35,207 bases of DNA from DAOTUB01 sp034437455 (GTDB lineage: Bacteria > Chloroflexota > Anaerolineae > B4-G1). Below the pieces are notes generated by a model that worked only from the letters and a program-made list of their open reading frames with translations, had not been told where the DNA came from and made no database searches. Shown in pieces: positions 1 through 6,353 of the stretch. Position numbers and translations under genes: made by a program. Every line of letters starts with the position of its first letter. The first letter of the stretch is position 1. The stretch covers positions 1 to 35,207 of the forward strand of contig DAOTUB010000166.1 of the NCBI GenBank assembly GCA_034437455.1, in the 5' to 3' direction.

Positions 1-31
1 GGGTGCGACCCAAGCAAGCGATGTCGATCAC
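1..31 (-). CDS. 5' end of a further gene, truncated by the window edge
   Basis: A GTG codon at 31-29 overlaps the TGA stop of the S41 protease gene by GTGA. It is preceded by a strong ribosome binding site (AGGAGGAGG, about 5 nt upstream), so a translationally coupled gene very likely starts here. The ten visible codons read MIDIACLGRT. Such an N-terminus is reminiscent of PfkB-type sugar kinases, which often begin with a short beta strand and then Gly, but ten residues are too few to assign a function. No stop occurs before the window edge. Confidence 0.5.
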   Translation of the reverse strand, partial: MIDIACLGRT

Positions 32-1275
32 GGTACCTCCTCCTGTAGTAGCTCCAACGCTCTCAACAATTGCGCGTCTCCGCTGTCCCGGAGCGCGCCC
101 TCCATCATGTCCCGCTCTTGCGCGGGCAGCAACGGAGCGACACCCGAGGGCATGGCCACCCGGACGTCAGGCTCCAAGCCTTTGTGCCAGATGATGCGTC
201 CGTCCGGGGTGCGCCATTCCTCAACCGCCAGCAAAAGCGCCGACCCATCGGAGAGGGGGAATCGGTTCAGGACGGTGCCGGTGCCAAAGGTGGTCTCTCC
301 AACGACGGTGGCCCGTCCGGCGTCCTGCAATGCGCCGGTCGCGATCTCGGCGGCGCTGGCCGTGCCGCCGTTGACCAGCACCACCATGGGAATGTCCGGC
401 GCCAGCGGCTCGCCCTCGACTTCCACCGGCGTGATCTCGCCCTGGGCGTCTTTTCTCAGCAGCACGTCGCCGACCTCCAGAAAGAGGCTGGCGGCCCGCA
501 CGACCTGGTCGAGCAGCCCGCCGGGGTTGTTGCGCAGGTCCAGGATCAGCCCGTCCATGTCTTGCTCCTGGATCTCGGCCAGCGTCCCCTCCAGGTCTTG
601 GGCGGCTCCGTCGCTAAAGCTGGAGATGCGCACGTGAGCCGTCGACGTCCCGGGCAATCGCTCCCAGGTCACCAGATCGAGCTGGATCTCGGCGCGCTCC
701 AGCGTCACCTGGCGCGTCTCTCCCGTCTGGGCGTCCTCGATGGTCAGGCTGACGCGCGTGCCCGCCGGTCCCAGGATGCGGTTCACCACCGCGTCCAGCG
801 GCAGATCGGTGACGTCCTCCCCGTCCACCCGGAGGATGACGTCTCCGGCCTGTAATCCGGCGCGCTGAGCCGGGGAATGGTCGATGGGCGCGACGATGGT
901 CACGCGACCGTCCTGCATCTCGACGTAGGCGCCGATGCCCTCGAACTTGCCGGTGATGAATTCCCGGTGGAGGCGAGCCATCTCAGGATCCAGAAAACGA
1001 CTGTGGCCCGTATCGCCCAGGGATTCCACCATGCCGTCGATGGCGCCATAGACCAGGCGCTGAGACGAGGCGGCCTCCTGATCCACGTAAGCGCGGCGAA
1101 TGACCTGCCAGGCCTCGCCGATCAAGCGGAACTCGGACACCGCGTCGTCGGGGATTCCCGGAGGCACGGCGATGCGAGAGAGCAGGTACCGATCGAGCAG
1201 CACTCCACTGGCCAGCCCGACGATGAGGGCCAAAAGGACCAGTCCCGCCGTTTTCAGCGTGCGTTTTCGCGTCAT
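28..1275 (-). CDS. S41 family C-terminal processing peptidase, PDZ-containing, membrane-anchored
   Basis: 415 residues. An N-terminal membrane anchor (residues 9-28) is followed by the tail-specific protease helix region (about 45-105), a PDZ domain (about 112-190, with the DxSPAxxAGL-like carboxylate-binding segment) and the S41 catalytic domain (about 200-372). The nucleophile Ser307 lies in GGTASAAE. The position 25 residues later, where the catalytic Lys of Prc/CtpA proteases sits, is Thr332 in TFGTGTV (family norm TFGKGxVQ). The gene may therefore use an altered dyad or be impaired. Known family members cut extracytoplasmic proteins at their C-termini. It is the last complete gene of a tightly packed minus-strand run. 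The next gene overlaps its stop by four bases. No strong ribosome binding site precedes its ATG. Confidence 0.88.
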   Translation of the reverse strand: MTRKRTLKTAGLVLLALIVGLASGVLLDRYLLSRIAVPPGIPDDAVSEFRLIGEAWQVIRRAYVDQEAASSQRLVYGAIDGMVESLGDTGHSRFLDPEMARLHREFITGKFEGIGAYVEMQDGRVTIVAPIDHSPAQRAGLQAGDVILRVDGEDVTDLPLDAVVNRILGPAGTRVSLTIEDAQTGETRQVTLERAEIQLDLVTWERLPGTSTAHVRISSFSDGAAQDLEGTLAEIQEQDMDGLILDLRNNPGGLLDQVVRAASLFLEVGDVLLRKDAQGEITPVEVEGEPLAPDIPMVVLVNGGTASAAEIATGALQDAGRATVVGETTFGTGTVLNRFPLSDGSALLLAVEEWRTPDGRIIWHKGLEPDVRVAMPSGVAPLLPAQERDMMEGALRDSGDAQLLRALELLQEEVP

Positions 1276-1297
1276 CTTGGAATAGAACTCACTACCG

Positions 1298-1939
1298 TTA
1301 TAGAGCGATGCTCAGATACTCGACCTGGTGGCCGATCCGGCGGGCGCCCTGGTAGAGGTACGCGTGGAGCACGTGCAGCCCCTCCTCCTCCGGCGTGAAT
1401 TCGACCGTGGGCCGAACCTCCTCCCCCTCTTCCAGCACACCCAGCCCCTCCTTGGCCAGCGACAGGGACTCGCCGCTCGGGGTCTCGACCCAAAGCTCGA
1501 TCACCAGATTCACGCTCTTGATCAGACCGCGCACGGTGGCCTCGAAAACCAACGGCTCACCCAGAAGCGCGCGGGGCGCGGTCGCCGTCACAAAACGGAC
1601 CAGCTCGGCCGGCTGTCCGGCGACTGTGAGGGTGAGATCGGGAGACTCCCAGGAGAAAGGCTCGTCGCCTTTACGGCCCTCGACAGAGACGTACAGCTTG
1701 CCCGTAGTCTCTGCCGAGATCTGGAAGTGGCGGGATTGGGCCTCTCCAGGGGCCAGCGATAGGATAAATACCCCCGTCCCCAAAACCATGATGGAATGCG
1801 TATCGAGCGAAACGAGGTTGACGGCCAGGCTTTCCAGCGTCTCCTCGCCGATATTCTCCAGCGTCAAGGTCACCCAGCTCATACCGGGATTGATCGCCCT
1901 CGGCGTCAACTCATACCGAATGGGATGTTTGTTGGGCAT
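1298..1939 (-). CDS. Twin beta-sandwich (Ig-like) protein, paralog 1, unknown function
   Basis: 213 residues from the ATG at 1939, which has GGAAGGTGG about 5 nt upstream. A GTG nine bases earlier is a weaker alternative. I do not recognise a named family. The protein aligns along its whole length with the C-terminal half of the 1957-3447 product and with the 33661-34299 product. Shared landmarks are an N-terminal PIxYxLxP segment, NIGxExL, LNSxDxxSI-like, LYVSxxG, FxWESP, PAEL, EATVRGL, ExWxETPxGE and a C-terminal AYLYxxxRRI. The pattern of alternating hydrophobic residues suggests two beta-sandwich domains (about 1-105 and 106-213). There is no signal peptide or membrane segment, so it is predicted to be cytosolic. 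It lies 17 nt downstream of its fused paralog and is probably cotranscribed with it. Confidence 0.75.
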   Translation of the reverse strand: MPNKHPIRYELTPRAINPGMSWVTLTLENIGEETLESLAVNLVSLDTHSIMVLGTGVFILSLAPGEAQSRHFQISAETTGKLYVSVEGRKGDEPFSWESPDLTLTVAGQPAELVRFVTATAPRALLGEPLVFEATVRGLIKSVNLVIELWVETPSGESLSLAKEGLGVLEEGEEVRPTVEFTPEEEGLHVLHAYLYQGARRIGHQVEYLSIAL

Positions 1940-1956
1940 AATGTCCACCTTCCTTT

Positions 1957-3447
1957 CTATTCATCCTCGTCGAGATCATACTCGCTCTGAGGCGTCCTGA
2001 CATAGATCTGCTCTTTCTCGCGGCCAATGCGCTTGTAGTCGTCGTACAGGTAGGCGTACAGGATGTAATCGCCTTCCTCACGGACCGTCACCTCGGTGCT
2101 GTAGCGCGCCTCCTCGCCCCCGGACAACTCGATCTGCATGGCGTCCAGCCGCTCGAACTCGCCGCCGGGCGTCTCTGCCCAGAACTCGAGTTCCAGGTCT
2201 CGACGCTCGGCCAGCCCCCTCACCGTCGCCTCGCACGTCACCTTTTTCCCCGTAACCAGGTAGGGCTTGGTCGTCGCCAGCAGGCTCACCAGTTCGGCCG
2301 GCTCCTCACTCACCCACATCGACACGCCGGGCGACTCCCAGTGAAAAGGCGCGTCTCCCTGCCAGCCGTCGAGCGAGACGTACAACCGTCCAGAGAGGGT
2401 GGCAAAGATCTGAAAGTGAATCTGCTTTTGCGCGTCCGGCTCCAGCAACAAGAGATGCTCTCCCCCGCCATAGACCTGGATAGACCGCGCATCGAGCGAA
2501 TTGAGTCTCACGTCCAGATCCCGCAGGCTCTCGGCCCCGATGTTGGTCAGGGTCAATGTCAACCAATTCGTACCGGCACTGATGGTTCTCGGCTCTAATT
2601 TGTATTGAATCGGATGTCTAACTGCCATTCTCCTCCTCCTCGTTCCCTGAAATCCCGGCACGTATTGGAAAAACCGGGCAGGCAGCAGGTGCATGCCCAC
2701 TGCCGGCGCCCCCAACTCGCCCAGCACGATCTGGAGCGCGCGGGGAGACAACTGTTCGATGGCGGAAAGATGCTGCTCGATCCGCTCGACGTCCGCCGCG
2801 GCCCCTCGACCGATTTCAGCCTCAAGCTCTTTTATCGCCGCTCGGAGATCGCGGCGGACGTCGGGGCCGATGCGCCTATCCCGCTCCAGGTCCGTGTAGA
2901 TGCGCTCGAACAACTCGCTTACCTCGTGTTCATCCAGCTCTGTCGTCTCGATGCGCTGCCGGCGGTCCGGCTCCGGCTCACCCCCTGCGACCCCGTGTCC
3001 CACAGTAGCAACGTCCGACGAACGGACGTTGCCGTAGAGATACGTCCCCTCCCCCACCGTCGTGTCGTCCTCAGCGGTAAAGGTCGTGTCGGGCACGCCC
3101 CCGCCCACCGGCGATTTGGCGACGCCGGGCGTGGAGGGAGGGGCCTGGGAGGGCGCAAGCACGCGGTTATACTCCTCGATGAACCCGTTCAATCGCTTGG
3201 TCAGCGCGGGATCGGCCTCGATGTGCGCCTCCAACGCGCCGATCAGGCCGGCCTCTTTGGCCTGCGGATCGGCCAGGAAATCGGACCAAGCAGACGCATA
3301 GGCCGACTCGTCGCGCAGCCGGGTATCGAGCAAAGCCTCCATGTCCCGCGCCACCGTCACCGCTTCCGGGCCGACGCGACGATCGAGGGACTGGCCTTCG
3401 TCCTCCTCATATTCTCTGAGAATCCTAACTACTTGTTGAACGGGCAT
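1957..3447 (-). CDS. Helical N-terminal region fused to twin beta-sandwich protein (paralog 2)
   Basis: 496 residues. Residues 1-95 form an acidic helical region. Residues about 100-160 are a Pro/Gly-rich, low-complexity linker containing GEGTYLYGNV, similar in style to the Gly-rich spacers that follow effector-associated domains in bacterial conflict and signalling proteins. Residues about 170-262 are a second helical region. From Met274 (ATG at 2628) the protein aligns end to end with the stand-alone 212-213 residue paralogs at 1298-1939 and 33661-34299. The junction codons are AGG AGG AGG AGA ATG, a perfect ribosome binding site in front of that internal ATG, so a separate 223-residue protein may also be made. 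The acidic tail (YDLDEDE) is unique to this paralog. No signal peptide. Function unknown. Confidence 0.75.
   Translation of the reverse strand: MPVQQVVRILREYEEDEGQSLDRRVGPEAVTVARDMEALLDTRLRDESAYASAWSDFLADPQAKEAGLIGALEAHIEADPALTKRLNGFIEEYNRVLAPSQAPPSTPGVAKSPVGGGVPDTTFTAEDDTTVGEGTYLYGNVRSSDVATVGHGVAGGEPEPDRRQRIETTELDEHEVSELFERIYTDLERDRRIGPDVRRDLRAAIKELEAEIGRGAAADVERIEQHLSAIEQLSPRALQIVLGELGAPAVGMHLLPARFFQYVPGFQGTRRRRMAVRHPIQYKLEPRTISAGTNWLTLTLTNIGAESLRDLDVRLNSLDARSIQVYGGGEHLLLLEPDAQKQIHFQIFATLSGRLYVSLDGWQGDAPFHWESPGVSMWVSEEPAELVSLLATTKPYLVTGKKVTCEATVRGLAERRDLELEFWAETPGGEFERLDAMQIELSGGEEARYSTEVTVREEGDYILYAYLYDDYKRIGREKEQIYVRTPQSEYDLDEDE
2629..2640 (-). promoter_or_regulatory. Internal ribosome binding site for the short form of paralog 2
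   Basis: The minus strand reads AGGAGGAGGA followed by GA and then ATG at 2628-2626. An AGGAGG core with six-base spacing sits inside the longer reading frame and is read there as four arginines. The ATG begins MAVRHPIQYK, which matches the first residues of the two stand-alone paralogs. It is therefore likely to be a true or ancestral start site. Confidence 0.6.
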
Positions 3448-3458
3448 TCGTTACCTCC

Positions 3459-4193
3459 TCAATGTCTGGTTAACACAATCGCCACCGCCACCGCCATCCC
3501 GGCGACCAGGGCCACGAGCGTGTACCGTCTGGACTCTTTTTCCACCTCGGGGAGCAGGTGGGAGGCCCCCACATAGACCAGCGCGCCGGCGGAGAGGGCC
3601 AGCAGGTTGCCCAGGATAGGCTTTTCCACACGACTGACGAAAGGATACGCCACCAGCGCACCCACAGGGGTAGAAAGCGCCGCCGCCAGAAAGGCCAGCA
3701 GGATCGCTTTCCGGCGTTCGAAACCTCCCTCCTTCAAAAACACAAAGGTGACGACGCCCTCTGGAAACTCGTGAAGCACCATCCCCACCGCGGCCAGCAC
3801 CCCGGTGAACACGCTCACGTTGAACGTCACCGCGTGGATGACGCCGTCGATGAAAGAGTGCAATCCGATCCCCATCATCGGCACCAGGCCAAAAACGTAC
3901 CTCGGACATTCGCTTTCCTGGCAGGCGTACAACTTCAAGAAGCGATTGGAAAGATAGATGGCCAGAAATCCCACCAGTAAAAACGCCGGGGCCACCTCAT
4001 TCATGTGCACGGACTTGGGGACGAGATGCAGAAAGGAGACCGCGATCAGCACCCCGGCGGCAAAGCTCTTAAAGTAGATGGATTTCGCCATCGCCCAGCT
4101 CTGGTAACGGCTGATGACGATGATGCCGACAGTTGTGACCGCGCACGCCGTCAGGCTGGCCAGCATGACGACCATAAAGGTATTGGTCAACAC
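3459..4193 (-). CDS. ZIP family divalent metal transporter
   Basis: 244 residues from a GTG at 4193 that has GGAGG eight bases upstream. A longer reading to 4262 would overlap the preceding gene and lacks a ribosome binding site. Eight hydrophobic segments are visible. The ZIP metal-site motifs are present: His112-Ser113 and Asp116 in GLHSFIDG of the fourth segment, and His141-Glu142 and Glu145 in LHEFPEG of the fifth. Family members import Zn2+, Fe2+ or Mn2+, or work near equilibrium across the inner membrane. The substrate cannot be told from sequence. The loop between segments holds a CxxxxxC pair (ACQESEC). It follows the preceding small gene with its start just 3 nt from that stop, so the two are translationally coupled. 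Confidence 0.88.
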   Translation of the reverse strand: MLTNTFMVVMLASLTACAVTTVGIIVISRYQSWAMAKSIYFKSFAAGVLIAVSFLHLVPKSVHMNEVAPAFLLVGFLAIYLSNRFLKLYACQESECPRYVFGLVPMMGIGLHSFIDGVIHAVTFNVSVFTGVLAAVGMVLHEFPEGVVTFVFLKEGGFERRKAILLAFLAAALSTPVGALVAYPFVSRVEKPILGNLLALSAGALVYVGASHLLPEVEKESRRYTLVALVAGMAVAVAIVLTRH

Positions 4194-4195
4194 AC

Positions 4196-4468
4196 CTAAT
4201 ACCTCCGCTCTTCGATTGCCCGGGACCAACCCGTGCGTACCGCTCCTTCGATCTCCTCCCACGGCTGCTCATAGCGCGCCAGCCATCCCCGTCGCGCTTG
4301 AGGCCGAGCCAACATCCAATCCCGGTCGGGATGCTCCCAGACCTGGCCCAGAGCGTACCCGTAGCTGTAGGCATTCTCATACCGGTTGTAGGGATAGCCC
4401 CCCTGAGCGTAGGTCTCTTGATAATGGCGCCTAAAGAGATCGTCCGCCGATGGTCTATGTTCCATCAT
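4196..4468 (-). CDS. Small hydrophilic protein, Tyr/Arg-rich, stress-associated type
   Basis: About 90 residues starting at one of two consecutive ATGs (4468 or 4465), behind AGGAGG. The protein is rich in Tyr, Trp and Arg (YxxxYAxGGYPYNRYENAYSYGY ... DRDWMLARPQARRGW ... WEEIEGAVRTGW). This pattern matches a small uncharacterised domain that I recall from bacterial hypothetical proteins, often near stress genes: an HYQxxY...YxYGY segment followed by DW..A....W and a final Trp. There is no membrane segment or signal peptide. It directly precedes the ZIP transporter gene. Function unknown. Confidence 0.7.
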   Translation of the reverse strand: MMEHRPSADDLFRRHYQETYAQGGYPYNRYENAYSYGYALGQVWEHPDRDWMLARPQARRGWLARYEQPWEEIEGAVRTGWSRAIEERRY

Positions 4469-4565
4469 CACTCTCCTCCTTCTCCCCTAACAGGGCATCC
4501 AATGGTGTGCCGTTGACAAAGATCGAAACCCGATCTACAGTAACATACTGCGTCGTCAAAATCAT
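4455..4565 (-). CDS. Possible 36-residue small protein
   Basis: An ATG at 4565, fifteen bases after the DUF72 stop, opens a 36-codon frame ending at 4455, which overlaps the start of the next gene by 14 bases. The product begins MILTTQYVTVDRVSIFVNG and ends EESDDGT. The composition is protein-like: an amphipathic strand-like N-half and an acidic tail. The end of the frame also supplies the ribosome binding site of the next gene, which suggests coupling. No good ribosome binding site precedes it, and I recognise no family. It may be a short leader peptide or a small protein. Confidence 0.4.
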   Translation of the reverse strand: MILTTQYVTVDRVSIFVNGTPLDALLGEKEESDDGT

Positions 4566-4580
4566 CGCCGCACGGAACAG

Positions 4581-5312
4581 TCACTCATTTCTCCTTTGAT
4601 CCAATAACTCGATCAATTCCTGGGCGTTCTCCACGGCATAGCCCCGCAAGTCGTTATTAAAGTAACCATACACATCCAGCCCCTCACCGCGCCAGCCGGT
4701 GATGACGTCGGCCCAATCGACGAGGTCAGCCGAGGGATATTTGCCCTCGTAGCCGCCCCGCCGTCCATGAAACCGGACGTAGACGAAATCGGCCGTCACC
4801 CGCCGGGGTGAAGGCGCGTCCTGGTGATCGTGGATGCAGAACGCGCTGCCGCTCTCCTCCAGGACGTCATAGACCGGGCCCGTGTACCAGCTCAGATGGC
4901 GAAACTCGAAAGCGTAGCGACGATCGCCTGGCAGGACGCGAACAAAGTCTGCCAATCGCCCGGCGTTGACGTGCCAGCCGGGGGGAAGCTGGAACAAAAT
5001 CGGCCCCAGCTTTTCTCCCAGCCCATCCACGCGCGCCATCATCCGGCCAACCGGCTCCTCCGGCTCCAGGAGGTTTTTCATGTGAGTGATGTAGCGGTTC
5101 GCCTTGACGGCGAACACGAAGCGATCGGGAGCCTGGCGACGCCACCCTGCGACGGTCTCTTCACTGGGAAGCTGGTAAAACGTGTTGTTGATCTCTACCG
5201 TCCGGAAAGCATCGGCATAGGTGGACAGCAGCTCATCCTGGGCAGCGTCTCGCCGGTAAAGGACGCCCTTCCAGTGATCGTAGGTCCAGCCCGAAGTGCC
5301 TATCAAGATCAA
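4581..5312 (-). CDS. DUF72 (YecE-like) family protein
   Basis: 243 residues with the family's TIM-barrel-like layout. The N-terminus IGTSGWTYDHWKG is followed by the FxTVEINNTFYQLPSEETVAGWRRQAPDRFVFAVKA-type block (here residues about 36-70), then LGPILFQLPP, the YAFEFRHLSWY block and, near the end, VYVRFHGR and YGYFNND. The start is apparently a TTG at 5312, with AGGGAG about 11 bases upstream. No other start gives the conserved N-terminus. Length is normal for the family (about 240-300). The biochemical role of DUF72 proteins is not established; a hydrolase or phosphodiesterase-like barrel has been proposed. It lies 18 nt after the LysM gene. Confidence 0.85.
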   Translation of the reverse strand: MILIGTSGWTYDHWKGVLYRRDAAQDELLSTYADAFRTVEINNTFYQLPSEETVAGWRRQAPDRFVFAVKANRYITHMKNLLEPEEPVGRMMARVDGLGEKLGPILFQLPPGWHVNAGRLADFVRVLPGDRRYAFEFRHLSWYTGPVYDVLEESGSAFCIHDHQDAPSPRRVTADFVYVRFHGRRGGYEGKYPSADLVDWADVITGWRGEGLDVYGYFNNDLRGYAVENAQELIELLDQRRNE

Positions 5313-5330
5313 AAAGGCGTGTCTCCCTCG

Positions 5331-5819
5331 CTAGGACGCGGGGATGCACAGCACCTGGCCCACGCGAATATAGTTCAGGTTGACGATGCTGTTGCACTTG
5401 GCAATGCGCCACATGCTCACCCCATACTGCAAAGAGATGCGATACAGATTGTCGCCGGTGACGACCGTGTAATGATCGGCGCAGTCGCAGGAAGGTGGCT
5501 CCGGCGCGGGAAACTGCCGGGTGCAGGTGGGGCCGGCCGGCAGCGCCGCGGTCACATCCGGTATGGCCAGCACCGTCCCAGGATAGATCCGGCTGGGATT
5601 CACGATCCCGTTCTGCGACGCGATGGCCCACGGGCTGACGCTATAGGCCCGGCCAATGCAGTACAACGTCTCGCCCGACCGCACGGTGTGGTGTCCCCGG
5701 ATCGCCCAGGCATCCGACCTGGCATAGACCGGCGCCCCCACAACCGTCAGGGTGACGAAAACAGCGACCAATACAGCTATGGACGCCCTGTAGAACATGG
5801 TCCTCTTCTCAACGTTCAT
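5331..5819 (-). CDS. Secreted protein with two LysM domains
   Basis: 162 residues from the ATG at 5819, which overlaps the osmC stop by ATGA; GGGAGG lies 11 bases upstream. An N-terminal hydrophobic segment (about 12-30) ending in GAPVYARSDA looks like a signal peptide. LysM1 spans about 43-87 (HHTVRSGETLYCIG ... YPGTVLAIP) and LysM2 about 116-160 (HYTVVTGDNLYRIS ... RVGQVLCIP), joined by a Pro/Cys-rich spacer (CTRQFPAPEPPSCDC). LysM modules bind peptidoglycan or other GlcNAc polymers. No catalytic domain follows, so it is probably a cell-wall-binding protein. Five or more Cys residues suggest disulfides outside the membrane. Confidence 0.85.
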   Translation of the reverse strand: MNVEKRTMFYRASIAVLVAVFVTLTVVGAPVYARSDAWAIRGHHTVRSGETLYCIGRAYSVSPWAIASQNGIVNPSRIYPGTVLAIPDVTAALPAGPTCTRQFPAPEPPSCDCADHYTVVTGDNLYRISLQYGVSMWRIAKCNSIVNLNYIRVGQVLCIPAS

Positions 5820-6256
5820 GCCAGCATAACCTCCCGTTCGATCTCTAGCCCGTTGCGCAGGAGATTGGAGACCGGGCACCCTCCATCGGCCTCTTGGGCG
5901 ATCTGTTCGAACAGCGCCTGGTCGATATTGGGCACGCGCCCCCGCACCTTCCGGAGCATGTGGGTGATTGCAAACCCTCCGCCCTCCTGGGAGGTGAGCA
6001 CGCACGTCGCCTGCGTTTCGATGCTCTCCGGACTGTATCCTTTCTTGACGAGCGTGTTGGCGAGCGCCATGCTGTAACAGGCCGCGTGCGCCGCCGCGAT
6101 CAACTCCTCCGGATTGGTGCCGGGTTCGTTCTCAAAGCGGGTCGAAAAACTGTAGCCCACCTTCTTGAGCACACCGCTCTCGCTGGTGATGCGGCCCTTT
6201 CCCTCGCGCAAATTCCCTTCCCAAACTGCCTCTGCCCTACGTTTAAGCTGTGCCAT
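5816..6256 (-). CDS. osmC: OsmC/Ohr family peroxiredoxin
   Basis: 146 residues, the usual OsmC length. The two redox cysteines are Cys60 in AAHAACYSMAL and Cys127 in DGGCPVSNLL. The N-terminal SGVLKKVGYSFSTRF and EPGTNPEELIAAAHAAC blocks are typical of the OsmC branch (thiol-dependent reduction of organic hydroperoxides in the cytoplasm). No ribosome binding site precedes the ATG. The bases directly before it are TTATTATAA, so the transcript may be leaderless or start very close to the codon. The stop overlaps the LysM start by four bases. A copy of the intergenic CCAAC repeat lies upstream, between it and rtcB. Confidence 0.9.
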   Translation of the reverse strand: MAQLKRRAEAVWEGNLREGKGRITSESGVLKKVGYSFSTRFENEPGTNPEELIAAAHAACYSMALANTLVKKGYSPESIETQATCVLTSQEGGGFAITHMLRKVRGRVPNIDQALFEQIAQEADGGCPVSNLLRNGLEIEREVMLA

Positions 6257-6316
6257 TTATAATAACACGCCAACCTATCGCCAAACGACGTCCAGGGTTG
6301 GAGGCAACGTTGACTT

Positions 6317-6349
6317 TGGTGTGCAGAGTTGGAATCGGGTTGGTATGCC
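6317..6349 (+). repeat. Intergenic CCAAC-box repeat, copy A
   Basis: The plus-strand core AGTTGGAATCGGGTTGG (6327-6343) lies 11 nt past the rtcB stop. On the transcribed strand two CCAAC boxes are 11 bp apart, followed by more degenerate boxes out to about 6297. It belongs to the same family as copies B-F and is the most diverged core. Confidence 0.6.
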
Positions 6350-6353
6350 AACG

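Noticed and set aside
3447..3576. Plus-strand frame ending near 3576 that overlaps the ZIP and fusion genes
   Set aside because: Antisense frame without motif support; the ZIP metal-site motifs and the paralog alignment fix the true strand.
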